A DNA stretch of 5,056 bases from Bacillota bacterium (GTDB taxonomy: Bacteria; Bacillota; Clostridia; Saccharofermentanales; UBA5734): positions 1-5,056 of the forward strand of contig JAEXPB010000218.1 in the NCBI GenBank assembly GCA_023438965.1. Reading direction: 5' to 3'. Positions 1-4,981 of the stretch are shown in pieces. Position 1 is the stretch's first letter; each line of letters starts with the position of its first letter. The translations under genes were made by a program, and so were the position numbers. The notes under the pieces are model-generated. The model saw only the letters and a program-made list of their open reading frames with translations, made no database searches and had not been told where the DNA came from.

Positions 1-35
1 TTGTGATTAGGAACGACACGGGAATATCATGAGAT

Positions 36-51
36 GTTTGCCTGCGCAAAC
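36..51. other. Short inverted repeat downstream of the S51-like gene
   Basis: The arms GTTTGC and GCAAAC flank a 4-base loop (7-bp arms if the T/A pair at 35 and 52 is counted). The repeat lies 14 bases beyond the stop of the minus-strand gene that ends at 66, so it is placed where a terminator would be. On the minus strand the bases after it (TCTCATGATATT) contain no U-run, so it is at best a weak or factor-dependent terminator or a 3' stabilising stem. Bases 1-65 otherwise show no gene. Confidence 0.3.
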
Positions 52-65
52 AGTGACGGGCTCAA

Positions 66-749
66 TTATGCCCGCCGCACCTGGCCGTCCCGGTTCACGA
101 AATGCAGCAGCGCATTTTCCGGATCAATCAGCCGGCCGGCCCGGTCCGCGCTGATCATGCCGTCCTGGGGGATGCCATAGCCGTCGGAACCGGGGCCCAG
201 CAGACGTAGGGCGGTTTTCAGCTCTCTCCAGTCTTCATCTTCCGCATGGGTGTCGAAGATGACCGGGACCAGGCCCAGGCAGGTGAAAATCTCGGCGGTG
301 GCGTCATCGGCGGGATTGGCCCAGCGCACCCAGCAGCGGCCCAGCATGATGCTGCCGGCCGATATGCCGCAGAACAACTTCCCCTGAGCGTACAGCTCCC
401 GCAGATAATCCGCCAAACCATGCCGGGTCAGCCAGCTGATGCCGTCCTCGACTTCGCCGCCGGACAGGAAGAGGACATCGGCCGCCGCCAGCGCTGCCTT
501 GGCTGCCGGGATGTCCGCATTCGGCCGGGCCAGCCGGACCAGGTTGACCTGGCTGGCTCCGGCCCGGTGCAGCAATGTTTTGACGGCCAGGAAAAACAGC
601 CGGTTGTCCTGGCTGGCGGTTCCGATGTAGGCCACCCGCGGCCGGCTGACCTCGCTGGCCGTCAGGGCTCGCGCCAGACCGGCCACCAGCTTCGCCTGAT
701 CCAGGGGATGGCCGCCGGCCAGCAGGAAAACAGGCTTAAGCGGGCTCAT
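66..749 (-). CDS. Peptidase S51 / type 1 glutamine amidotransferase-like protein
   Basis: A 227-residue cytoplasmic protein with no signal peptide or membrane segment, close to the size of peptidase E (dipeptidase E, family S51). It starts with a beta-strand (VFLLAGG, 7-13), has a second strand and glycine turn FLSGGEV (94-100), and then the nucleophile elbow GISAGSIML (128-136), with Ser130 as the presumed nucleophile. FDTHAEDEDW (165-174) offers His168, and ADD (147-149) offers an acidic residue, so a Ser/His/Asp triad is plausible (inferred by spacing, not aligned). Family members are aspartyl dipeptidases, cyanophycinase-like hydrolases or uncharacterised 'type 1 glutamine amidotransferase-like' proteins; the substrate cannot be told. 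The ATG overlaps the TGA of the upstream adenylate-forming gene as ATGA. The bases before it (GTTGTTTCA) carry no Shine-Dalgarno, so translation probably depends on coupling. It is the last gene of the three-gene operon. Confidence 0.82.
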   Translation of the reverse strand: MSPLKPVFLLAGGHPLDQAKLVAGLARALTASEVSRPRVAYIGTASQDNRLFFLAVKTLLHRAGASQVNLVRLARPNADIPAAKAALAAADVLFLSGGEVEDGISWLTRHGLADYLRELYAQGKLFCGISAGSIMLGRCWVRWANPADDATAEIFTCLGLVPVIFDTHAEDEDWRELKTALRLLGPGSDGYGIPQDGMISADRAGRLIDPENALLHFVNRDGQVRRA

Positions 750-2050
750 TGAAACAACGCTTTCTGGTCGAAACTGAAAGCCGCCTGGGTCCGGCGGAAT
801 TTGCCGGCCGGACCGGGCAGGATATTGGCCGTCGGCGTGATTGTGAATTCGCCGTCCGAGCCGTACAAATCGGCCAGAACCTGGCGAATCCGGTCCAGGA
901 CAGTCGACGATTGGCCAGTCAGCATCACCAGAAGATCATATTCGGCCGGACTCTTCTGCTCCAGGCGGAAGTCGCGGATTTCCGGCACCTGTGCCAGTTG
1001 GGCATCCAGCGCCAGCGTGGTGATCAGACGGCCGTCGGTGGTGAAAGTCGAGTTGGCTGTCCGGCCTTCAATCGCCTGGGCGATCAGTCCCTGGTGCCGG
1101 CCGCACGGGCACTGACCGGAAGGATGGAGGCGAATCAGGTCGCCGACGTCAAACCGCAGGATGACCGACCAGGGGTTGTCGAAGGTTGTCACCAGGATGC
1201 GTCCCAGTTCCGGACCGCCATAACGGCCGGCCAGGGGATGGAAGTCGATCCGGCAAAAGTCCAGGTTCTGGTGAAAGAAGCCGGCTTCGCATTGTTCCAT
1301 CACGAAGCCGGTCTCCGTCGTGCCATAGGAGCTGACAAAGGGAGAGGCAAAGACCCGGCGGATGGCCGCCAGATGGATCTGCGACGGCATTTCATAAGTG
1401 AACACGATCACCGCCGGTGAAAACAGTTCGACGCCTTCGTCCCAGGCCCAGAAAGCCAGGCGGGCGAGCAGGGAGGGATTGGCCTCCAGAATGACCGGCT
1501 GGAAAACCCGCAGTTCCTCCGCCATGCGCCGCAGATGGCGGGACTGCCAGGCGATCAGGCTGATCTTCTCGTTCAGGTAGAGCGTGCGGCCCAGCAGGCG
1601 GTTGGCCATCGGCAGGTCCTCTTCGCAGTGGATGCCGACATTCAGGGAACTGGCCAGCTTGGCCTCCCGCTGCGGATATTCCAGGTGGGCGGTATGGGCG
1701 TTCAGCTGCCAGGATGCTGCCTCGGCACGGTCCCACCAGTCCTGGTTCCAGAGGTTGATGACCTTTTCCTCGGCGGTGCCGCTGGTGAAAGTGTAATTGA
1801 TTTCATTCCGGGCCAGCGCGGCGGCCACATCCAGGCGATTGGCGACCAGACCCTGCGGGAAATGCTCGCGCATCGCCTTCTTGGTTAGCTCCGGCAGCGC
1901 ATCATAGCGGACATCCAACGGGGCTTGCGACCCCGGATCGAATATCCGCCAGTGCTTGTACAGCGGCACGCTTCCCAGCGCCGTCGTCAGGGTTGCCTGC
2001 GAACGATCGAGGAATGCGGCCGGATAGTGGTAGCGGTCGGCCCGGATCAT
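746..2050 (-). CDS. PaaK/CapK-like adenylate-forming enzyme (phenylacetate-CoA ligase family)
   Basis: A 434-residue cytoplasmic enzyme, the usual length for the phenylacetate-CoA ligase / F390 synthetase / CapK branch of the ANL superfamily, which activates a carboxylate with ATP. Visible motifs in order: the phosphate loop YTFTSGTAEEKV (86-97); the adenine-binding SSYGTTETG (240-248); FDVGD (300-304), equivalent to the family RYDxGD, whose Asp contacts ribose; CPCGR (314-318), typical of PaaK proteins; the hinge region EGRTANS (328-334); and a C-terminal domain ending in PGPAGKFRR (412-420), where Lys417 may be the catalytic lysine. The acyl substrate and whether CoA is the acceptor are unknown. 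The frame stays open to 2152, but the 34 extra residues overlap the phospholipase gene and look unlike the family. I therefore start at the ATG at 2050, which overlaps the phospholipase stop as ATGA. No Shine-Dalgarno precedes it, which suggests coupled translation. This gene is clearly richer in GC than the phospholipase gene. Confidence 0.85.
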   Translation of the reverse strand: MIRADRYHYPAAFLDRSQATLTTALGSVPLYKHWRIFDPGSQAPLDVRYDALPELTKKAMREHFPQGLVANRLDVAAALARNEINYTFTSGTAEEKVINLWNQDWWDRAEAASWQLNAHTAHLEYPQREAKLASSLNVGIHCEEDLPMANRLLGRTLYLNEKISLIAWQSRHLRRMAEELRVFQPVILEANPSLLARLAFWAWDEGVELFSPAVIVFTYEMPSQIHLAAIRRVFASPFVSSYGTTETGFVMEQCEAGFFHQNLDFCRIDFHPLAGRYGGPELGRILVTTFDNPWSVILRFDVGDLIRLHPSGQCPCGRHQGLIAQAIEGRTANSTFTTDGRLITTLALDAQLAQVPEIRDFRLEQKSPAEYDLLVMLTGQSSTVLDRIRQVLADLYGSDGEFTITPTANILPGPAGKFRRTQAAFSFDQKALFQ

Positions 2051-2922
2051 TTGGTCAGGCGAATGGCGCCGACCGAGTAGAGGAAGTTGTAGAGGAAAGC
2101 TGCCATGGATTGCTGAGCGTAGGACAGGGTATCCGCTGCCGAGGCACGCCAAACATCGCTAGGATAGCTATCAGAAGCAGAGACCGCATCAGCCCAGGTA
2201 TAAGCATTTTTAGCGGCCGACTGGAACAGTGCCGTGCAGTAGGCAGTATAATACCGCTTGGCATCGATGTTGATGCTCGTGTACATGGTCGACGACGTAA
2301 CCTTGAAGTCGGTGCGATAAATATCGACCCAGTTCTCGTATGCTGCGTGATTGGTCGTGATACCCATCAAGGCAGCGTGATGCGGTTCGTTGATGTCGGC
2401 CAGATAATGCAGTGCCCGGCCAAGCTCCTGCATGGCCAGCGATTTGTTCTTGGCGTAATATTTCTTGGCATTGTTGGCGTGAGTTGTGAAGCGATTCAAG
2501 GCGGTCGTCCAGCCCGCTATGAAAGTGCGACCGGTATAGGGATCGTAAAAATGGCTGATGTACAAGCCGCTGTCATTTTCGGACGTGTCCGGCCAGTCGG
2601 AGCCAGTCAGAAGGTCGGATGCATACAAGGTCAAAAGACTGGCAACTTTACTGGACTTGTCGGCATACAGGATTTCCAGCGCCTGGGCGGTCAGGAACTG
2701 GTGCGTATGATCGATACCGCCGCTGGCCCATTGCGGCGTTATCTCGCCGCTGGCCGGCAGGTTTGCTCCGACCAGGTAATCGCTGCCGCTGGCGATCAAT
2801 TGGACAATTTCATGATTCTTTTTCAAACCGTGAATGACCGATGGGTTCTGTTCAGCCAGAACCGGCAGACTCAGACCGAAAACAAGCAAGAAGGAAAGGA
2901 ACAGGCAGGCGATCTTCTTCAT
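2047..2922 (-). CDS. Secreted zinc-dependent phospholipase C (alpha-toxin N-domain type)
   Basis: A 291-residue pre-protein predicted to hydrolyse phospholipid head groups outside the cell. Residues 1-23 form a signal peptide (KK, hydrophobic core, then LPVLA). All nine zinc ligands of the B. cereus PLC / C. perfringens alpha-toxin family can be placed: Trp65, His74, Asp112 (GSDWPD), His124 (SHFYDP), His172 and Asp176 (LHYLADINEP), His182, His192 and Glu196 (HAAYENWVD). The Asp112-to-His124 spacing of 12 equals that of alpha-toxin. Because the ligand Trp is residue 1 of the mature known enzymes, residues 24-64 may be a propeptide, longer than the 14 residues of B. cereus PLC. From Trp65 the protein has 227 residues, only the catalytic helical domain: the C-terminal C2-like membrane-binding domain needed for alpha-toxin toxicity is absent, so a nutritional or signalling role is more likely than a toxin role. 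GAGGAGG lies 7 bases before the ATG. First gene of the operon, with lower GC than its partners. Confidence 0.93.
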   Translation of the reverse strand: MKKIACLFLSFLLVFGLSLPVLAEQNPSVIHGLKKNHEIVQLIASGSDYLVGANLPASGEITPQWASGGIDHTHQFLTAQALEILYADKSSKVASLLTLYASDLLTGSDWPDTSENDSGLYISHFYDPYTGRTFIAGWTTALNRFTTHANNAKKYYAKNKSLAMQELGRALHYLADINEPHHAALMGITTNHAAYENWVDIYRTDFKVTSSTMYTSINIDAKRYYTAYCTALFQSAAKNAYTWADAVSASDSYPSDVWRASAADTLSYAQQSMAAFLYNFLYSVGAIRLTK

Positions 2923-2929
2923 GGTGGTT

Positions 2930-2936
2930 CCTCCTC
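2930..2936 (-). promoter_or_regulatory. Shine-Dalgarno site of the phospholipase C gene
   Basis: GAGGAGG on the minus strand, 7 bases before the ATG at 2922. It is the only strong ribosome binding site in the three-gene operon, so ribosomes loaded here may also serve the two overlapping genes downstream. Confidence 0.85.
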
Positions 2937-2944
2937 AATCCCAT

Positions 2945-2966
2945 GATTTATCCAGAGCGATAAATC
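2945..2966. repeat. Perfect 8-bp inverted repeat in the phospholipase leader
   Basis: GATTTATC and GATAAATC are perfect reverse complements separated by 6 bases (CAGAGC). The repeat lies in the predicted 5' untranslated region of the phospholipase operon, ending 8 bases upstream of its Shine-Dalgarno site. It could be an operator or an mRNA stem that affects ribosome access. There is no U-run after it, so it is not an intrinsic terminator. The half-site GATAAAT also occurs at 3118-3124 near the zupT -10 box. Confidence 0.5.
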
Positions 2967-3028
2967 TGCACAGCGGCATCCACTTTGGCTGGAGTATGAA
3001 CCAGATCACAATGACGGAGTATATTTTT

Positions 3029-3056
3029 ATTTTATACTTATTTTAAAATCATGCAA
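3029..3056 (-). promoter_or_regulatory. Putative sigma-A promoter for the phospholipase operon
   Basis: On the minus strand, TTGCAT (3056-3051) and TAAAAT (3034-3029) are separated by 16 bases, each close to consensus. They lie in the most AT-rich stretch of the window (3021-3050). Transcription would start near 3022, leaving a leader of about 100 bases before the ATG at 2922. Other -10-like words (TATAAA, TATACT) lie close by, so the exact start is uncertain. Confidence 0.5.
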
Positions 3057-3081
3057 CGGCTAAGGCGATGCCAGTTGCAGC

Positions 3082-3105
3082 GGTTGTCAGTTCGGTTTGA
3101 CAACC
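3082..3105. repeat. Inverted repeat over the zupT -35 box, candidate operator
   Basis: GGTTGTCA (3082-3089) and TGACAACC (3098-3105) are perfect 8-bp reverse complements separated by 8 bases. The right arm includes most of the putative -35 box TTGACA, so a bound repressor could block RNA polymerase. It does not match the Zur or MntR consensus sites I know well. Whether a metal-sensing regulator uses it is inference. Confidence 0.45.
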
Positions 3106-3125
3106 CAGAAGCCATGTGATAAATT
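3097..3125 (+). promoter_or_regulatory. Putative sigma-A promoter for zupT
   Basis: A consensus -35 TTGACA (3097-3102) is followed after 17 bases by TAAATT (3120-3125), which matches 4 of 6 positions of TATAAT including the first, second and last. The start point would be near 3132, with a leader of about 40 bases before the ATG at 3173. Confidence 0.55.
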
Positions 3126-3157
3126 AGCTATGGTTAACTTTATCAAAGAGAACCGGC

Positions 3158-3163
3158 AGGGAG
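3158..3163 (+). promoter_or_regulatory. Shine-Dalgarno site of zupT
   Basis: AGGGAG with a 9-base spacer to the ATG at 3173. This supports that start, and the first transmembrane helix begins directly after it. Confidence 0.7.
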
Positions 3164-3172
3164 ACTATAATC

Positions 3173-4027
3173 ATGACGATACAAGCTTTCTTGCTCGCAA
3201 TCGGCCTGACGCTTTTCGCCGGGCTATCGACCGGAATCGGCAGCCTGATGGCCTTGCTGACCCGAAAAACCTCGCCGCGATTCTTGTCGGCAGCACTGGG
3301 CTTCTCGGCAGGTTTCATGATCTATGTATCTTTTATCGAATTGTTTGCTGATTCAAAAAAAACGCTGACTGACATCTTTGGCGCTTCCCGCGGCAGCTGG
3401 TACACAATGCTAGCCTTCTTTGCCGGCATTGCAGTGATCGCCGTCATCGACCGCCTGGTTCCGTCGATTGAAAATCCGCATGAAGCCAGGCGGGTAGAGA
3501 GAATGGGCAACGGTTATGGTATCGGCAATGTGTCTGCAAACGGAGGTGCCGGAACTGCCCTTTCCTGTGACCAGCAAAAGCTGATGCGTCTGGGCTTGAT
3601 CAGCGCCATTGCCATTGCTGTGCATAATTTCCCGGAAGGCCTGGCCACTTTTGCCTCAGCGCTGCACAATCCTTCACTGGGCATCGCCATCGCGGTAGCC
3701 GTCGCCATCCACAATATCCCGGAAGGCATCGCTGTTTCCGTCCCGATTTACTGCGCAACCCATAGCCGCCGCAAGGCCTTCCGCTGGTCGTTCCTCTCCG
3801 GCCTGTGCGAGCCCCTGGGCGCCCTGATCGGCTACGCCATCCTGGCCAGTTTCATCAATCCGGTTACTTTGGCAATTCTGTATGCCGCGATCGCCGGCAT
3901 CATGGTTTTCATCTCCGTGGATGAGCTGCTGCCGACCGCCCGCGAATATGGTTCACCGCATCTGGCCATCTATGGCCTGGTCGGCGGCATGATGGTCATG
4001 GCCGTCAGCCTCCTGATCCTGCTCTAG
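3173..4027 (+). CDS. zupT: ZIP-family metal transporter, ZupT-like
   Basis: A 284-residue inner-membrane protein that would import zinc and possibly other divalent metals (Fe, Mn, Co), as E. coli ZupT does. About eight hydrophobic segments are visible (roughly 5-28, 37-58, 77-96, 140-162, 168-193, 203-228, 231-250, 263-284). The two diagnostic metal-site motifs are present: HNFPEG (151-156) in TM4 and HNIPEG (180-185) in TM5, with a further buried Glu213 in GLCEPLGA. The cytoplasmic loop between TM3 and TM4 (about 97-138) is glycine-rich and has only one histidine (His103), unlike the His-rich loop of many eukaryotic ZIPs. It is slightly longer than E. coli ZupT (257), the extra length being in this loop. 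It is transcribed from its own promoter, divergent from the phospholipase operon. No clear terminator follows it before the ABC promoter. The family call is firm; the metal specificity is not. Confidence 0.93.
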   Translation: MTIQAFLLAIGLTLFAGLSTGIGSLMALLTRKTSPRFLSAALGFSAGFMIYVSFIELFADSKKTLTDIFGASRGSWYTMLAFFAGIAVIAVIDRLVPSIENPHEARRVERMGNGYGIGNVSANGGAGTALSCDQQKLMRLGLISAIAIAVHNFPEGLATFASALHNPSLGIAIAVAVAIHNIPEGIAVSVPIYCATHSRRKAFRWSFLSGLCEPLGALIGYAILASFINPVTLAILYAAIAGIMVFISVDELLPTAREYGSPHLAIYGLVGGMMVMAVSLLILL

Positions 4028-4051
4028 ACCATTGTTCGCTGTCCGGGAGGC

Positions 4052-4080
4052 TTGACAGCTTCGACCAGCGGCGTTATATT
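4052..4080 (+). promoter_or_regulatory. Near-consensus sigma-A promoter of the ABC transporter operon
   Basis: TTGACA (4052-4057, a perfect -35) and TATATT (4075-4080, 5 of 6) are separated by 17 bases. The predicted start, near 4087, falls inside the palindrome at 4077-4103. Such a strong core promoter with an overlapping palindrome suggests repression as the main control. The -35 begins only 25 bases after the zupT stop. Confidence 0.75.
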
Positions 4081-4103
4081 GTGTATATACGATATACACA
4101 ATA
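4077..4103. promoter_or_regulatory. Perfect 12+3+12 palindrome, candidate GntR/YtrA-type operator
   Basis: The arms TATTGTGTATAT (4077-4088) and ATATACACAATA (4092-4103) are exact reverse complements around a 3-base centre (ACG). The palindrome covers most of the -10 box and the predicted start point. Transcription would begin inside the left arm, so the RNA could not form the full stem; that favours a DNA-binding site over a terminator or riboregulator. Operons for YtrB-like ABC exporters are commonly controlled by GntR-family YtrA-type repressors binding palindromes at the promoter. The regulator type here is inferred from that context. Confidence 0.75.
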
Positions 4104-4113
4104 AGCCCGCCAT

Positions 4114-4121
4114 GGAGGAGG
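4114..4121 (+). promoter_or_regulatory. Shine-Dalgarno site of the ABC ATPase gene
   Basis: GGAGGAGG decides the start. The in-frame ATG at 4112 overlaps this site and so cannot use it, while the in-frame ATG at 4133 lies 11 bases after it. An out-of-frame ATG at 4125 is only 3 bases away and leads to a stop after 11 codons. Confidence 0.7.
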
Positions 4122-4132
4122 CAAATGACGCG

Positions 4133-4975
4133 ATGGACATTCTGTCAGTTCAAAACCTAAGCAAGCATTATGATAAATTCACGTTGAAGAAGGTGTCTTT
4201 TTCGCTGGAGAAAGGCTACATCATGGGTTTTATCGGCCGCAACGGCGCCGGCAAGACCACCACGCTCAAGGCGATGCTCAATCTGGTCCATGCCGACGGC
4301 GGCCAGGTAACCATGCTCGGCCAGGACTTTGCCAGCCATGAACTGGCTTGCAAGCATAAAATCGGTTTTGTCTTCGGCGGCGTCGATTATTACCCGAAAA
4401 AGAAGCTGAAAGCAATCACCTCTGTTGTTCGCCGGTTTTATCCGGACTGGGACAACGACGTGTACACCGATTATCTGCGCCGGTTTGCACTGGATCCGGA
4501 GAAGCGCGTCGATGAGTTGTCGGACGGCATGCGGGTGAAGTATGCCTTGGCGCTGGCCCTGTCGCACCACGCCCAGCTTTTGATCCTCGACGAGCCGACC
4601 AGCGGTCTGGATCCGGTTTCGCGCGACGACCTGCTGGAACTGTTTCAGAGCTTGATCGAGGACGGGGAGCGGAGCATTCTATTTTCCACCCATATCACTT
4701 CCGACCTGGAGAAATGTGCTGACTTCATCACCTATATCCGGGACGGCGAGATAGTCGCCAGCACCGACCTGACCGCTTTCCTGGATTCCTGGCGTCTGGT
4801 GAAGGGCAGCGTCGACCGCCTGCCGCCGGAACTGAAGCCGAAAATGCATGGCTTGAAACAGAACGCCTTCGGCTTCGCCGCCTTGATGTCCACCGCCGAT
4901 GTACCGGCGGACTGTGCGCTGGATGTTGCGCCGGCCGACCTGGACACGATCATGATTTACTGTGAAAGGGAGTGA
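4133..4975 (+). CDS. ABC transporter ATP-binding protein, YtrB-like
   Basis: A 280-residue cytoplasmic ATPase that would power an ABC-2 type exporter with the membrane protein encoded next. Visible motifs: Walker A GRNGAGKTT (35-43), the FYPDWD segment (102-107) typical of YtrB-type ATPases, signature LSDGM (129-133) in place of LSGGQ, Walker B LLILDE (149-154), D-loop SGLD (157-160) and H-loop His187 in FSTHI. The usual Q-loop glutamine is not evident: the region reads IGFVFGGVDYYP (77-88). About 70 residues after the ATPase core (212-280) form the family's small C-terminal domain. Relatives export or respond to cell-envelope-active compounds (for example B. subtilis YtrBCDEF), but the substrate here is unknown. 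The frame extends upstream to a TTG at 4052, which is the -35 box itself, so the start is placed at 4133 behind GGAGGAGG. Its stop is 6 bases before the next gene, indicating one operon. Confidence 0.92.
   Translation: MDILSVQNLSKHYDKFTLKKVSFSLEKGYIMGFIGRNGAGKTTTLKAMLNLVHADGGQVTMLGQDFASHELACKHKIGFVFGGVDYYPKKKLKAITSVVRRFYPDWDNDVYTDYLRRFALDPEKRVDELSDGMRVKYALALALSHHAQLLILDEPTSGLDPVSRDDLLELFQSLIEDGERSILFSTHITSDLEKCADFITYIRDGEIVASTDLTAFLDSWRLVKGSVDRLPPELKPKMHGLKQNAFGFAALMSTADVPADCALDVAPADLDTIMIYCERE
4965..4972 (+). promoter_or_regulatory. Shine-Dalgarno site of the permease gene
   Basis: AAAGGGAG, inside the last codons of the ATPase gene, has a 9-base spacer to the ATG at 4982. It is too close (2 bases) to serve the out-of-frame ATG at 4975, so it supports 4982 as the start. 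Confidence 0.6.
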
Positions 4976-4981
4976 TGACCG

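Noticed and set aside
36..51. Intrinsic terminator for the minus-strand operon
   Set aside because: The stem is only 6-7 bp and no U-run follows on the minus strand, so it is listed only as an inverted repeat.
246..1420. Long plus-strand open frames (246-752 and 749-1420) antisense to the S51-like and adenylate-forming genes
   Set aside because: Their peptides are low-complexity in character (rich in Gln, Arg, Gly, Ala) with no motif, while the minus strand shows clear enzyme motifs throughout.
2051..2152. 34-residue N-terminal extension of the adenylate-forming protein, starting at 2152
   Set aside because: It lies wholly inside the phospholipase coding region in another frame and is unlike the family N-terminus. 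The ATG at 2050 gives the usual length and an ATGA junction like the next one.
1993..2946. 317-codon open frame on the plus strand, antisense to the phospholipase gene
   Set aside because: The opposite strand encodes a protein with a signal peptide and all family zinc ligands. The antisense peptide has no recognisable domain and no proper ribosome binding site, and long open antisense frames are common in GC-rich genes.
4028..4051. Terminator between zupT and the ABC operon
   Set aside because: Only a 6-bp repeat (GCTGTC/GACAGC, 10-base spacer) is present and no T-run follows. Read-through from zupT cannot be excluded.
4052..4132. Upstream starts for the ABC ATPase (TTG at 4052, ATG at 4112)
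   Set aside because: 4052 is the -35 box and lies before the transcription start. The ATG at 4112 overlaps the Shine-Dalgarno site. The ATG at 4133 begins the conserved family N-terminus.
4125..4160. 11-codon open frame starting 3 bases after GGAGGAGG, overlapping the ATPase start; possible leader peptide
   Set aside because: The spacing is too short for efficient initiation, the peptide has no notable composition, and the overlap with the true start can arise by chance. It is not supported enough to annotate.
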